This document shows, in pieces, positions 25,251 through 37,453 of a stretch of DNA of 64,000 nt. This DNA is from Peromyscus leucopus (Eukaryota > Chordata > Mammalia > Rodentia > Cricetidae), in contig NC_051075.1 of NCBI RefSeq assembly GCF_004664715.2, forward strand, positions 34,306,504 through 34,370,503, written 5' to 3'. Each line of letters opens with the position of its first letter. The first letter of the stretch is position 1. The notes beneath the pieces are model-generated. The model was not told the DNA's origin, searched no databases, and was given only the letters and a program-made list of their open reading frames with translations. A program made the translations under genes and the position numbers.

Positions 25251-26008
25251 GTGTGCTTATGGTACTTTATTAACCTATATTCATATTTAATGTCTTCTTT
25301 TACCCAATCAAAGTAGCATTTTGCTCAGGGTTTCTAAAGTAGAAACCTAAGGAGTAATTTTAAGCCAAATGTCACATCTATATGTGTTAAACTTTCTATG
25401 CCTAGTCGTCTTGATAATTTTTCTAATCTGATATCAAGTCCCATTAAAAGAGTGATAAGGCAAGGTGACAATGAACAAATTGCCATTGCACTGTGTGTCT
25501 ATCAGTAATCAATATACTGATGACTTCATTGGAGATTCATGTCACTGAATCACCAGTCAACAGCATGCCCAAGTATCACAATACAGCAACTCAAGCAGAG
25601 TAACTGAAAAGAATCGGCAGAAAGTGTTGTCATCCAATACACGAACTAAAGTGTATTACTGAGCAATTGGACAAGCCTATTTTCTACAGCAATAGAGAAG
25701 CAACAGGAAGAACATGCTTTTATTTTCCCCCAATAAATAAAAGTGTACCCTTAAGATTTGTCCAAACCAGGAATTAAGGGAATAGCTGAAAAAATTGTCA
25801 TGCTTTGAGAAATAGGTGCCACACTATGAAATAAAAAGGGTACCCTGACTTACAATCAAAGAAATGATGTACAGGAGTCTGATGCTCTGCCTGGCCATAT
25901 TCTCCCAGCCTTCCAATCTATCCCTCTCTTTATATCCTGTGTATACTGGGCATACCATGTCTTTAATATGTGGTCTTCTCAACTTACTTAAAATATTCAC
26001 AGAAACCA

Positions 26009-26010
<2 letters not shown>
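25251..26010. other. Intron, nothing recognised
   Basis: Unique-looking sequence, no gene or clear repeat. Confidence 0.5.

Positions 26011-26059
<49 letters not shown>
26011..26059. repeat. (CA)n microsatellite
   Basis: About 22 CA units with one ATACAC interruption at the right end. Overlapping frames here are artefacts. Confidence 0.95.
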
Positions 26060-26650
26060 ACCAATAAACATCGAGTTTTTGTAGGTACATGTGTGTGTTT
26101 ACCAGAGATTCCAAAAACACAGAAAGCCATATTAGCAGTAAATCTTATGAGTTAACACAGGGGAGACAAAGTCTGGAAAACACAAATCTTTAGCATAAAG
26201 ACAATAAAGGTATATAAATTTGATCATGCCAGAGTATGAAGGAAGAAAATATCTTCATAGCTCACTATAAGGAAAGCTGTTTGAGTATTGCCTCATCTTT
26301 TTTTGGAAAATGTACTTTATAAATGTTCTTTGGTGAAATATTAACGCCTATTTTGACAAGAAATTAATCTGACAATTTTATATATAATTGTCTGATTAGG
26401 GTTGCTGACTACAAGACACTCTGAGAACATGTTTGGCTTTCTCTATTACAGATATGTAACACAATAGAAATAAGGCATTAATTAAGAAATTAAGCATACT
26501 TCACATAACTATTAGGGAGTTTGCATTTAATGAACATACAATATTTAACATTTTTCTTATTTTTCCAGTTATGTACAAAAGTAGCTAAAACAAAATAGCT
26601 GGCATGTTATATTTCTGCTACAGGTTAGTAGGTTGAATTATTGATACTTT

Positions 26651-27079
26651 TCACAAACAAACAACTGAATACAGAGAAGGAGTCTTTGGCAGGACGGCAT
26701 TCCAGATGACATTGTTTTTCCTCCCATCATCACGGTCCACCATTTTCCTGCACAGTTTACACGTAATCTCAATCATCTGCACAATATCTGTAATTACATA
26801 CAATTCCTCAGGAAAATTGATGCTCTGAATGCTTTATGGGTAGAAAAGAACAGTGGGCAGATGCATATCTTCTCTGTAGGGGTAACATTTCCCTGATAGA
26901 GAGTTCTGAATGAGAGTCACCGAGAAAACACTATTTACAAAGATTCCTTCAAAAAACGCATTTAATTCAAAAGTGATTCGTTGGCCATTTTTCTTTTGAA
27001 GGGCAATATAAATCCCTTGTATAATAGGACAAAAATCAGGTATTAATATTCTGAAACTCTGTAAGCTTTGACTGTGCAT
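26651..27079 (-). pseudogene. Candidate pseudogene fragment, parent gene not recognised
   Basis: One minus-strand frame reads 81 codons from an ATG at 27079, meets a single TAA at 26836-26834, and continues in the same frame for 60 more codons to a TGA at 26653-26651. The peptide looks like globular protein rather than random translation: mixed composition, a segment YPYREDMHLPTVLFYP, then NFPEELYVITDIVQMIEI and a TCKLC pair of cysteines followed by KMVDRDDGRKNN. The stretch also has more CpG than its AT-rich surroundings. A stop lies four codons above the ATG, so the true 5' end is unclear. I see no poly(A) tail or target duplication, so an old retrocopy, a decayed exon or chance are all possible. 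I do not recognise the protein and assign no function. Confidence 0.4.
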
Positions 27080-27512
27080 GCTAGGATTTTAAGGCTCAAG
27101 GGTGACTAGGCAGTTATGCACCATTTCTTGACATTATCTCATTTCCTCTGAATTTTGTTGTTGCTATTGTTACCTTGATAAATAAAAGTGAAATATAGTC
27201 CATGTTTTTCATCAATCTTTATTCTACTGATCACATTAAAATATAATTTAGCAGCAAAGCAAGTCCAAAGAGTTGAAGAAACTGATAAAAATCACCATAC
27301 TATAGGGATGGATAGACTCCACAACAGCTCTTTCAAATAGATGATTTGTTGTGCAGAGTTTATTAATTCTTGATATGAGCCAACACTGACAATGGTGGTC
27401 TATATAGTGAATTGCAAATTACATACCAGTCAGGACTACACAGAGAGATTGTATATCCAAAAAATAAAAACAAAACCCCCCAAAAACCTACAAAACCCCA
27501 ACAACAAAAACA

Positions 27513-27657
27513 GAAAGAAGGAAGGAAAGAACGAAGGAAGGAAGGAGAAAGGAAGAAGGAAGGAAGGGAGGGAGGGAGGGCAGGAGGGAGGAAGGAAGGA
27601 AGGAAGGAAGGAAGGAAGGAAGGAAGGAAGGAAGGAAGGAAGGAAGGATGGAGAAAA
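27513..27657. repeat. (GGAA)n polypurine tract
   Basis: Variable GAAG/GGAG units, then about 58 bp of uninterrupted GGAA repeat (27590-27647). Almost pure purine on the plus strand. An A/C-rich block precedes it. Confidence 0.95.
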
Positions 27658-29136
27658 AAGAAAATGACAAAACATAGAAAGTATTCATACAGAGATATCT
27701 GGGTAGTGGATTAAATTACTTGGAGAATATAGTGTTCTGGTTTGATCAGAACTACAAGATGTTAAGAAATCTGGGACTTTCAGAGTCCCAGACATTGCAA
27801 GAACAGGCACCAAGACCAGCTATATGTAATATTGGAAATTTTGCATCTTCCTCATCAGAGTCAGTAATTTACAAGATCCTAAACTCCTCAGGAAACCAGA
27901 ATTTGCCACAGAAGTCTTAAATCAACTGCTTGTTTAAAAATACAGCATGCCAGCATTTCAGAAATTTTCCATTTGGGGCTAAAAGCATCCAGGTCTTCAA
28001 CAAACAGAAAAAAAAATCCATGCAATTTGAGATATGGAAAGAGGATCATAAAACTGGGAGTTTCTTTCTACTCCAAAAACAGAATTTTTTGTGGCAACTT
28101 CTGATTTTCTGAAGGTTCCCAGTGACAGTAATTCTGACAGTAGACTGAGGGTCACTGGGATTGTCTCTATGAAGGTTGGCATGAAGTGAAAAAGATTATT
28201 GCAGCTTCAGCACAGTGGAGCTGTGTGTCAGCATGTAAATTATTGCTCTTGACTACTGTAACTGATTATAAGGGCTGAAGGGGGGAGCCAAAGAATTTGA
28301 CAGGTTGTATTCATTCTCCCGTTGAAGCTAGAAAAATAAATATCAATGGTACTGAATTGCATGACTTCAATATATTTTTGACTTTGTATTTTTTAACTTT
28401 AACATGTGAGTTTAATATATTTGTTTTCTTTAGAAAAATAGCAACATTTGGGAAAAACAACAACAACCTGGTGTTACGAAGAACTTAAATATGCTGTCTT
28501 TATTTTTATTTCATATAATTTAAATTGATGTTTCCCCACTCTCTTTAAGTTGAGAATGTTAAGCTGAATAAAGATTTGAATGTGCAGTGTACATTTATAG
28601 TATAGAACCCATGCCATCTCAGAGCTTAGGCGTACATATGTACCCAGCAGAGCATTTTCAGAATAACTATTGCACACATTTGTCAATTTTAACTCATAGG
28701 TCAATCTATCTGTTTTTTTTTCCTTCTCTTTTCTTTTCCCCCATATTTTCTTTTCCTCTCTCCATCCCCCAACTAATGAAAAGATTCTATGAATTAAAAA
28801 AGCTCAGGCTGAAAGGCCTGGACCACCTTGACTGACATGGAGACAGCGGTTAGTAGACTATGTGTCTCGGTAGCAGAAGCTGCACCCTAATGTGTGGGTT
28901 TGATGACCAGCAGGCAGGGCACAAGCAGAACGTGACTTTTAAGGGTTGTGCTAGAAAATGGAAACTAACTTGGGAAGAACCACACCATCTGCTAAAAATT
29001 TCAGTTTTAAGATATAAGTTAATGTTCTTAGGATTAAAAAAAGGGTGCTTAATTTACCTTACTAACTCAGTGAAACAATTATTAAACAGAATGGTATAAG
29101 CTCCTAAAGGCTTTTCTTATGAGTAATGCTTTGTGG
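27658..29136. other. Intron, nothing recognised
   Basis: Unique-looking sequence with a pyrimidine-rich patch at about 28714-28770. Short open frames have no recognisable similarity. Confidence 0.5.
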
Positions 29137-29310
29137 GCCGAGTAGATGGCTCAGCCTTTAAAGGCACTTTCTGCAAAGCCTGAGAAGTAGTTTTATGCCC
29201 AGATCCCAAATGGTGGAAGAAGAGAACCAACTCCTGCAGGTTATTGTCTGACTCATACATGTGCACTGAGGAACACAAGCACCCCCCAACCCAAGTAAGT
29301 AAGGTTTTGT
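29137..29310 (+). repeat. B3-type SINE
   Basis: Head gggccgagtagatggctcag, then cctgagaagtagttttatgc, aaatggtggaagaagagaac and catacatgtgcactgaggaa. Matches the B3 layout and is moderately diverged. Confidence 0.8.
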
Positions 29311-30307
29311 TATAAATTCAAGTAGCATACTAAATTAAAGACAGTTACACTGGTAACATAAGTGACCATTTTAGATGTCCTTATAAAACAGACTATTTGA
29401 TGATGTTTCAAAATATTCATATTGCTTTGAAAGAACATTCGTATCATTAGTTTCTATGCCAAAAATGTATAGTACTACTGTCTTTCATTTGATTAATAAA
29501 GTTTCTTTGACCTTGTAATGTTTTTTACCATTCATTTTTTTGAATTATTTTATCTTCTGGAAAAGTTACTAGTTGATGAGGAAAGCTGTACATAAGAATT
29601 AACAGTCTCAAAATAAACTTGGATACCAGGAATGTAAAAAATTCATTGGTAGGACAACAAGATACACGGGTAGAAGGAGAGCCCAGCAACTCGCAAACTT
29701 TCGGTTACTATGGTAATAGAATTTTGGAAAATCTGGGTCATCTTGTTGCTGTGGAAACCCAGGAAGAGCAAAGTTGAAACCCCATAATGACCATTACTTT
29801 TTCTCCCCAATTGACAGTGAAGCCATCATCTATATTTTTCTATATCTGAAGTTGCATTAGTGAGTCTGGAGCACATTTAAGTTTGATTACCTTAGGAAAT
29901 GAGAAAGCACTTAGATGGATAATCTAGTGTATATCGACAACCTTATGAGTTTCCTGTATTTTTTTTTACAAACTCCCTTTTTAAAAACTCTGTTTATGCA
30001 ATTAGATTTTTTTCTCACATAATATATCCTAATTACAGTTTCCCCTCCTGCTACTCCACCTAGTTCCTCCCCACGCCCCTCCCATCCTAGGCCACCCCCT
30101 TTCCATGTCTCATTAGAAAACAAACAGGCTTCTGATGGATAATAATAAAATGAAATATAATAAGACAGAAAAAATACTAACATTGAGAGGGGACAAAACA
30201 AACCAATAGAAGAAAAAGAACCCCCCAAAAAGGCACAAAAAAATAGATACAGATTCAGAGACTTACTCAATTTCACACTCAGGAATAAACAGCAACACTA
30301 AACTGAA

Positions 30308-30503
30308 GCTGGGTGGTGGTGGTGGTGGTGGTGGTGGTGGTGGTGGTGGTGGTGGTGGTGCACACCTTTAATCTCAGGACTCAGGAGGCAGAGGCAAGTG
30401 GATCTCTCTGAGTTCAAGGCCAGCCTGGTCTACAGAGCGAGTTCCAGGACAGCAAGGAAAACATAGCAAAATTCTGTCTTGGAAAAAAAAAAAAAAAAAA
30501 AAA
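30308..30503 (+). repeat. B1 SINE with (TGG)n expansion in its head
   Basis: The head gctgggtggtggtgg has expanded to roughly 50 bp of TGG before gcacacctttaatctcagga. The rest is normal B1 (gttcaaggccagcctggtct, gagttccaggacag) with a poly(A) of about 22. Confidence 0.93.
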
Positions 30504-30551
30504 ACCTCTAAAAAACAAAACAAAACAAAACAAAAAACCTAAGCTGAAAGC

Positions 30552-30555
<4 letters not shown>

Positions 30556-30588
<33 letters not shown>
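30556..30588. repeat. (TG)n microsatellite
   Basis: About 16 TG units, followed 50 bp later by a short AAT repeat. Lies inside the L1 3' UTR remnant. Confidence 0.92.
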
Positions 30589-30590
<2 letters not shown>

Positions 30591-31329
30591 CAAAGGACCT
30601 GTGGGATAAAAAGAGGGAAAATATATAAATAAAATAATAATAATAATAAAAAGTAAGATAAAATAAAAAAAGAAGGAAAAGTCTGGTACACCACTATGTG
30701 ACAGACAATATCCAAAGACTGCCTTGAGTTTGCTTTCTGTTGGCCCTACAAACTAAACTATTTCAAGAAGTCATATTTTATATTTTTATTAGTGCTTCCA
30801 GTCCCATACAAATACATCTATCATAAGCATTAATGTCTATAGATTTTGCTGGGAAATAATATTTATTTGTAAGAGAGAAGTCTATTGATAATGAACACAA
30901 AGCATGATGATGAACTTTTTCCAAACTAGTCATAGGTGACTGAAAGAAGCACCCCACCGAATTCTGATGCTTTCTTCATCATCTAAGCTTGAATGGTTAT
31001 TGTAAGCATATCTTCCCTTCTATTCTTTAGATTATTAATCCTATTATAAACAGTATTTACTGAATACTTTCCATGTGTCAAATACTTTTACCTTTTTTAT
31101 ATCTAGATTTATTGCTTATAAAAGCAAACAATGGGGTTACTTTTTTGTTTTTGTTATCCCTAATTTTAAGAAGTTTTGAAACAGAAGCCAATTAATGACC
31201 ATAAACTTACAGAACCAGAATTTGTACCCTAAATTTCTGAATCAAAACACTTAAAAAAAAAAAAAAAAGCACTTTGGACAACATCCTGCCCCATGGGACC
31301 CTGTTGAGGCTTTATCATTTAACCTTCCA

Positions 31330-31438
31330 TGGCTTGGTACTCACTACATAGTTCAGACTGGCTTCGAACTCTTCATAATCCACCTGCCTAAGCCTCTTGA
31401 ACACTGAGATTGCAGGTGTGAAACACCATGCCTGACCA
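31330..31438 (-). repeat. Old B1 SINE fragment
   Basis: Antisense order tcactacatagttcagactg, gcttcgaactcttcataatc, cctaagcctcttgaacactg, agattgcaggtgtg, ccatgcctgacc. Diverged and lacking a clear tail. Confidence 0.65.
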
Positions 31439-32470
31439 GGAAAACATGTTATTGTCAACAACAGTCTAACAACATTTACTGTTAAAAGTTGGCTTCTAGA
31501 CTGATGAAACATTTTTGTTCTAGGTAGCATTGATTATTTGCTTCTAGTATCTTAAGGTGTTCAATGGTTAAAAAACAAAAGTCAAAAGTTTCCCTAGTAT
31601 TTCATATACTAAATTTAGAAATATGAAAAATTATAGCCAGAAAAAAATGCATACTTCACGGTCATTTAACAGTGTCATTAGCTTCTTGACCCTGCTTTTA
31701 AAAAACTAATGACATTAACAAAACAAAATAGTGTCTATTTCTCTTAATGTTCAACCCTCCTTCCTCCCTTAGAATTCTTTCTTCCTATTTCCCCCCACCC
31801 AAAAAAAAAAGTATATAGGGCTATAAAGAATCAGAATAGCAATCTATTTTTAAATGAATCAATAGGAACAAGTCTTAAGTTAGCTAATGTACAATAGGTG
31901 TGATGCTGGTCTAAGGAAGAATGTCTTTACATGAATAAGAAGGTGTACAGGTCTTTCATTTCACATAGCACAGAGGAAAAGCCATGTAGCTACACAGTGA
32001 TCAGGAGGCCATGACAACTCCAGAAGACAGCTCCTACTAGAAACCAGTTGTGACGGCACTTTGATCCTGCAATCTGTAGCCTCCAGAACCAAAAGAATAT
32101 GCATTTCTGTTGTTTGTGCTTTCCAGTCTGTGGCATAGTGCTAATGCAGCCCATTTAGGTTGGTACAGGGCAGCATCATATCTGCTCTAGGTACATCTCA
32201 CAAAACCAGTCTTTCTAATAAAAATGATTGTTGGTAGGATAGCATGTCTAGATTCTAATCTAGACAATAATTATCAATAATTAAATAAGCAATAATTATC
32301 AGTTAGATTCTGAGATGACTAGATGAATACAGTAACTTAGAAAAAAAAAACATGGCTAAGGACAGTGGCTACGGTCAGCGTTTACCTGTGAGAGCAAAAT
32401 TCCCAAAATTCATTTCTCTTGACCTTAAACCCCCATCTTTGATAATGTGTGTATTATACAAAGAACTGTT
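31439..32470. other. Intron, nothing recognised
   Basis: AT-rich unique-looking sequence. No coding signal. Confidence 0.5.
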
Positions 32471-32947
32471 TGTTACATGAATCTTAAAAAGGTCTTATTA
32501 ATAAAAACAAACCCAGAGCCAGGTATTGGGGTGAATGCTGGAGGATCATAGAAGCAGAACAAGCCACAGCTTCCTCACCTCACCAATTCCTCAGCTGATC
32601 CTGTTTCCTCAGAATGGAAGCCTTCACCCAAATGGATCTCAGCTGAACTGCTGCTAAAAGCCTGAAAGCTTAACCAGGCTCTAGTTCCTTGTCCTCATGC
32701 CTTAAATACCTTTCTGCTTTCCTGCCATCACTTCCTGGGATTAAAGGCTCTTGTTACCATGTCTAGCTGTTTCCAGTGTGGCTTTGAACTCACAGAGATC
32801 CAGATGGATCCCTGCCTCTGGAATGCTAGGATTAAAGGTGTGAGTGCCACCATTTTCCAGCCTCTATATCTAGTGGCTGTTCTGTTCTCTGACCCCAGAT
32901 AAGTTTATTAGGGTGCACAATATTTTGGGGAACACAATATCACCACA
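32471..32947 (-). mobile_element. Solo LTR, B1-containing family (copy 2)
   Basis: Left edge TGTTACATGAATC and right edge ACAATATCACCACA correspond to the two ends of the family. On the minus strand this reads TGTGGTGATATTGTG to GATTCATGTAACA. It holds a B1-derived aggattaaaggtgtgag module and an aactcacagagatccag module. The TATA-like position is altered (minus-strand tatttaagg). Flanks give no clean target duplication, so one edge may be off by a few bases. Confidence 0.78.
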
Positions 32948-33843
32948 AGCATTTATATATTTTGCTTCATAACTTTGACTATCAAATTGCTACAACTAAA
33001 ACATTTTATGCCTTATAACATGTAGGCTGCATCCCGCTAAACTTAGGAGACCACTATGAAAAGAGCAGAACATGCTAAGTTTTATTTTGCAGGCCACAGC
33101 AGTGGCTGATTGTGACTGTGCTCCGACTTCCACTAAATAATAATAATAGCAGAAAACAATTGCCAGGGAGCTTTTCTTCGATTCGTTTCCTCTGTGAAAT
33201 TGATGAAGACAGATTGAAGAGTATGAAAGAGAGAAGAGAGAGACAAGAGAGCAAGAGATGAAAAGAGGTGGGTAAGGAGGTACAAGGAAGAAGGAGGTGA
33301 GGGAGGATGAGGAGGAAGAAGAGACCCAGCGGAGGTATGGGAGCTCACTACTTGTTTACTCAGTTACACTTTTGTAACGTGTTCCTCTCTGGATGTAACC
33401 TACATTTAAGGGAGGCATCTTAATTAGGTAATTTTTATAAATGCTGAGGCTGTGTAGACTAAATCAAGGGATCTATATAATTAAGTAAAATTAGCCCCAC
33501 CTGCCTTGTTTCTTTATAGGCTTCATCTTCACCTCTCAGGCAGGTACAAAACATGTTTTCCATCCTAATATAGGTAACCTACTTAATTCTTATTTGCCAT
33601 TGAAATCATGAGACATCAACATATAAGTGGCTGAAATACATTAAAATAAATGAAAATTTTATCATAATTCCTATGTACCCTTATGTTGTAGGTATAGTAG
33701 GTACATATTTTAAATAATTTCTTAGTTACCATAATTATGCTCATTTCAAAATACACGTATTTATTGAGATTACAAATTTACAAATCTAAGTGAACTTACT
33801 CTAATCAACTATGAGAAATAAAACTACATCAATAGTTTGCCAG
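32948..33843. other. Spacer between two same-orientation solo LTRs
   Basis: About 0.9 kb with a GA-rich stretch at 33180-33330. I see no primer-binding site, gag- or pol-like frame beside either LTR, so it does not look like proviral internal sequence. Confidence 0.6.
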
Positions 33844-34316
33844 TGTAGCATGAATCTTAAGGAGTCTTTATTAATAAAACAAACCCAGAGCCAAGTATTG
33901 AGGTGAACACTGGAAGATCAGAGAGACAGAACAAGCCACAGCTAACCTCACCTGGCCAACTTTTCAGATGATCTTGTTTCCTCAGACTGGAGGCCTCTGA
34001 GTCCTCATCCAGAATGAGTCTCAGCTGAACTGCTGCTCGAACGCCTGAAAGCTTAACCAGCCAAATGCTGCAAGTTTCTGGTCCTCACACCTTCTATACC
34101 TTTCTGCTTTCTACCATCACTCTCTGGGATTAAAGGCGTGAGTCACCATGCTTGGCTGTATCCTTGAACACATGATTTCTGTCTCTGGAATGCTAGGATT
34201 AAAGGCATGTGCAACCACTGCCTAAATTCTATGTTTAATATAGTGGCTCTTCTGTCTCTGACCCCAGATAAGTTTATTAGGGTGCACAATATTTTGGGGA
34301 ACACAATACCACCACA
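33844..34316 (-). mobile_element. Solo LTR, B1-containing family (copy 3)
   Basis: Left edge TGTAGCATGAATC, right edge ACAATACCACCACA. Flanks TGCCAG and TACCAG are a 6-bp target duplication with one mismatch, pointing to independent insertion. The minus strand has a TATA-like ggtatagaagg and a late TTTATTAATAAAG. Two B1-derived gattaaaggc boxes are inside. Confidence 0.82.
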
Positions 34317-35895
34317 TACCAGAAAAGGATAAAACTATCAGTCTTTGGACTTGGCCACAGGACTGTGTTACTTGGTCAGTGTGAATGACAGGAATAAATA
34401 AATATGTTATTTTATAATTTTATATAAAGTGTTATGAATGATCATAACAGGGTTAGGAAAATTGGTCTAAATGTAATATATACTGTGACAAGACAAGTAT
34501 GTCATCACTGAGGATCAAAAAATATTGAATAATTTCCTTAACTTGATATAGAATTAAACTGCAACTCTAATTTATTCTGGAAAAGCCAAGACAACCCATT
34601 GTTGGGTAATGTGTAGATGATTCTGACATTTAAAATGATTCCTGGACATGGCACTAGCAACTTGATTTCTTTAAAAAGCTCATATGCACAGAGTAGAATG
34701 AGTTCATTTAAATACTATGATAACAAAGACATTATCTTGTTATCCAAAACAACCACTTAAGCTTATTTCAATGTCTATATTCCTAGGTCTCACATCAAAA
34801 TCCTGCTTCACAAGGTATAGAATGGACCCAGTAATCTACTCATGGTGAAACTGCTTTGATATAAGAACTTGGAAGAACAATTATCAATGAAGCTATTGTT
34901 TCTATATTAGCTCATTGTGTCATTTGAGCATTGTGTAGACAGGGCTTTAGATTGATCCTCATTAACACATTTAAATGACCACAGAGATTTTGTCATTGCA
35001 AGTGTGTTCATAGTAAAATTACACTTGTCTATTATTTGTCCTTTATCAGGACTAAAATCTCCAAATTTACATTTTATAAACATATTTGTTACAGAGTACA
35101 CTAACCAAACCTATTGCAACATTTACAATATACCTTTTATCTTTGTATACTGTACATGTTTTCCATAATATGTTGCCAAAGAGAGGTTTGATATTTTGTG
35201 TGTATCCTGCAGCTTCTAACAGAACACCTGATGTCACGGTGATTATGTTCCTGATTTTCATGCTTTTCTTTCATGTCAGAAGAACAATAAATGGAGCTTA
35301 TAGGTACCTATTGTTTTACTCAAAAACCCAGCTGCTTCAACAGGCTTTAGGAATTCTGTCACTTTCCACTCTAATATTGCTGATCAAGTAAGACATCTTT
35401 ATTTATGTCTAATAAAACAGTCTGGCTTCAGCTTGAATTTCTTTTCAGTAATTCCAAGAAAGCTAAAGTGCTTCTCATTCTCCAGTCGAAATAACTCTTC
35501 AAGCATAAGAGCCAATCAGTCATCCCTAACCCCATTTGAACTGTGAAATAACAAAACTATAGACTTCTGCAACATAAAATGTTAAGTGAGTGGTCTTGAA
35601 ACAGTTCATGTGTCCATTGATTTAGTCCAGTCTCAGATTAATTTACATGAGACAACTTTAATCACTATGAGCCATGTGATTACATGTCAAACATAGGAAA
35701 AGACATGACCAAGCAAACATACAGATAAAAAGCCACAACTGGCTTGTCAGAGGACATTAAGAATTAAAAAAGCCCTGTTCAAATCAGTAATATGCTTACT
35801 GAATTGTTCTTTTTCACTCAATTGTGTTACCTTTACACATTGAATAGGAAGTAGTTCCATTTTATTTTGTTTTTCCACCTTGGATCATCTGACTT
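34317..35895. other. Intron, nothing recognised
   Basis: AT-rich unique-looking sequence. Frames on both strands around 34900-35390 overlap each other and show no protein family. Confidence 0.5.
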
Positions 35896-35896
35896 C

Positions 35897-35898
<2 letters not shown>

Positions 35899-35950
<52 letters not shown>
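35899..35950. repeat. (AC)n microsatellite
   Basis: About 26 uninterrupted AC units, directly 5' of a SINE. Confidence 0.95.
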
Positions 35951-35953
<3 letters not shown>

Positions 35954-35960
35954 AAGGGTT

Positions 35961-36310
35961 GGGGATATGGTTTCTCAGGTAACTACTCTTGCCACACAAG
36001 CCTGACACCCAGAGTTCAATGTTGAACCCACACAGAAAGCCCATCTGTTGGTGTGCTTATGTAATCCTAGCACTCTTATGATGAGATAGAAAGAGGAGAC
36101 AGAAGAATTGACCACAAACCCACATTTTCAACAGCAGAACCAAGAGAATGTAATGTGCCCTAAAACGAGGTGGAAGGAGAGAAGAGACCCCCCCCCCAAA
36201 GCTGCCTCTTGTCCTCTAAATGTGCAATGCACACATGTACTCACACTCATACTCTCACTGTCCTACACAGACACTAATAAGCTAATATATTTAAAAAATA
36301 TTAAAAAATA
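35961..36310 (+). repeat. B2/B3-family SINE with an internal insertion
   Basis: tRNA-like head ttggggatatggtttctcag, gcctgacacccagagttcaa, then about 110 bp of extra sequence. It resumes at ggtggaaggagagaagagac, gctgcctcttgtcctctaaa and catgtactcacactcatac. Confidence 0.6.
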
Positions 36311-37453
36311 GATTTAGGGAAGGATAATCACTAAAACACATATAGCTTAAAATGACCATAATAATAGCAATACCTTGCATGCTAGTTTTAGAAACTAAAA
36401 ACTAAATTTATATTAAAATTTTGAATAATTCATAATATTTTCATGTCAAGCATACAAATGATTATAGTGTTTATATGTTAGTATTTTATTTTTTCAATAT
36501 GCTGTTTTCTTTCTTAAAAAATGGTAAAAGTTCACTAACTTAATGTCTTAAGACCATTAGGATTTTACTTTTTTTTTTCTGAAACATACTTTCTACGAAA
36601 TATTTTATACCCTCGCTAGTAAAGCTTGCTTTTCCTCCCACATTATTTTTATATTTGCTTTGTCTGACTTTCACACAGTTTTTAATACAGCAGTTTCTAC
36701 TGTAAAGCCATTTGGCCAATATCCTTATCCATAAATTCTGACACACAATAGGATATGAAGAAATCATTGAATAATAAGTAAATGAATAAAAGAGTAGACA
36801 TTTCAATTTTTAACAACTTGTTGGCACAGATAGAAATCAATGAAACAGATACAAAACAAAAGTAGAAACATAGTCTGAAAACTATTTCTATAAAGTCTGA
36901 ACTCTAATCTTTTCACTAAGTAAGTTGGTTAGAATTTGCTGATCAGTTCTTGGCTGGGAGAAGAAATAATGTGTGTTCTAAGTGTTTCAGACGTATGAAC
37001 ACATTAATTCTTTCTTGTACAAAAATACTGCTAAAACTGATAAAAACTGCTTGAATTTACCCATTACATTTTTTAAATTTGTAAATATAGCATACAAAAG
37101 AGTCTTATTTAGCTTTGTAACCATAAGACATTTGTAGCAAATTAGATAGTAAAGTTTTAAATGAAGAATCCAATACTTGTCAAAATTCCCTTAAAATGAC
37201 ATATAGGCTAATTTGTAAAATTTATGACTACAATATTTTAAGAAACTAGAATTTTCTACATTGCACACACAGTAACATCACACAGCCTCTTTCTGTTATT
37301 TTTCCTGTTTAGAGGTATCCCAAACATTTCTGAGAAAATAAAAAAATGATGACTCTCTTCATCTGTAGCTATCAAATGCCCGGGAAGATTAAAGGGCTTT
37401 CTAAAAACTAGCTGCAGAAAACACTTATATAAAATACACTGGCAGTTCTGTAC
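36311..37453. other. Intron beside the 133-base exon, nothing recognised
   Basis: AT-rich sequence with no clear repeat. It leads to the donor side of the small MDGA2 exon. Confidence 0.5.

Larger units (their letters stand above)
29957..30830 (-). mobile_element. L1 3' UTR (Lx-like), antisense, interrupted by a B1
   Basis: Read on the minus strand it passes gggccaacagaaagcaaact near 30740, a variable A/T-rich zone, and a G-rich block (ggaggggcgtggggaggaac). It ends in a poly(A), seen here as T at about 29958-29966. It belongs to the same class as 7930 and 63480. A plus-strand B1 has inserted in it. Confidence 0.55.
11338..37453 (-). other. Mdga2: MDGA2 intron between Ig2 and Ig3 exons (26.1 kb, phase 1)
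   Basis: Complete intron with donor gtacag at 37453 and acceptor tgtctttcag ending at 11338. It is the largest complete intron in the window. It carries SINEs, solo LTRs, several microsatellites and a candidate pseudogene fragment. Confidence 0.95.

Noticed and set aside
27392..27714. Overlapping frames of 66-100 codons on both strands
   Set aside because: They translate the GGAA tract and its A/C-rich flank.
29911..30276. 121-codon minus-strand frame
   Set aside because: Lies in an L1 3' UTR remnant; composition follows its G- and A-rich blocks.
32471..34316. A short provirus with two LTRs
   Set aside because: No primer-binding site or viral frames in the spacer, and the right copy has its own target duplication.
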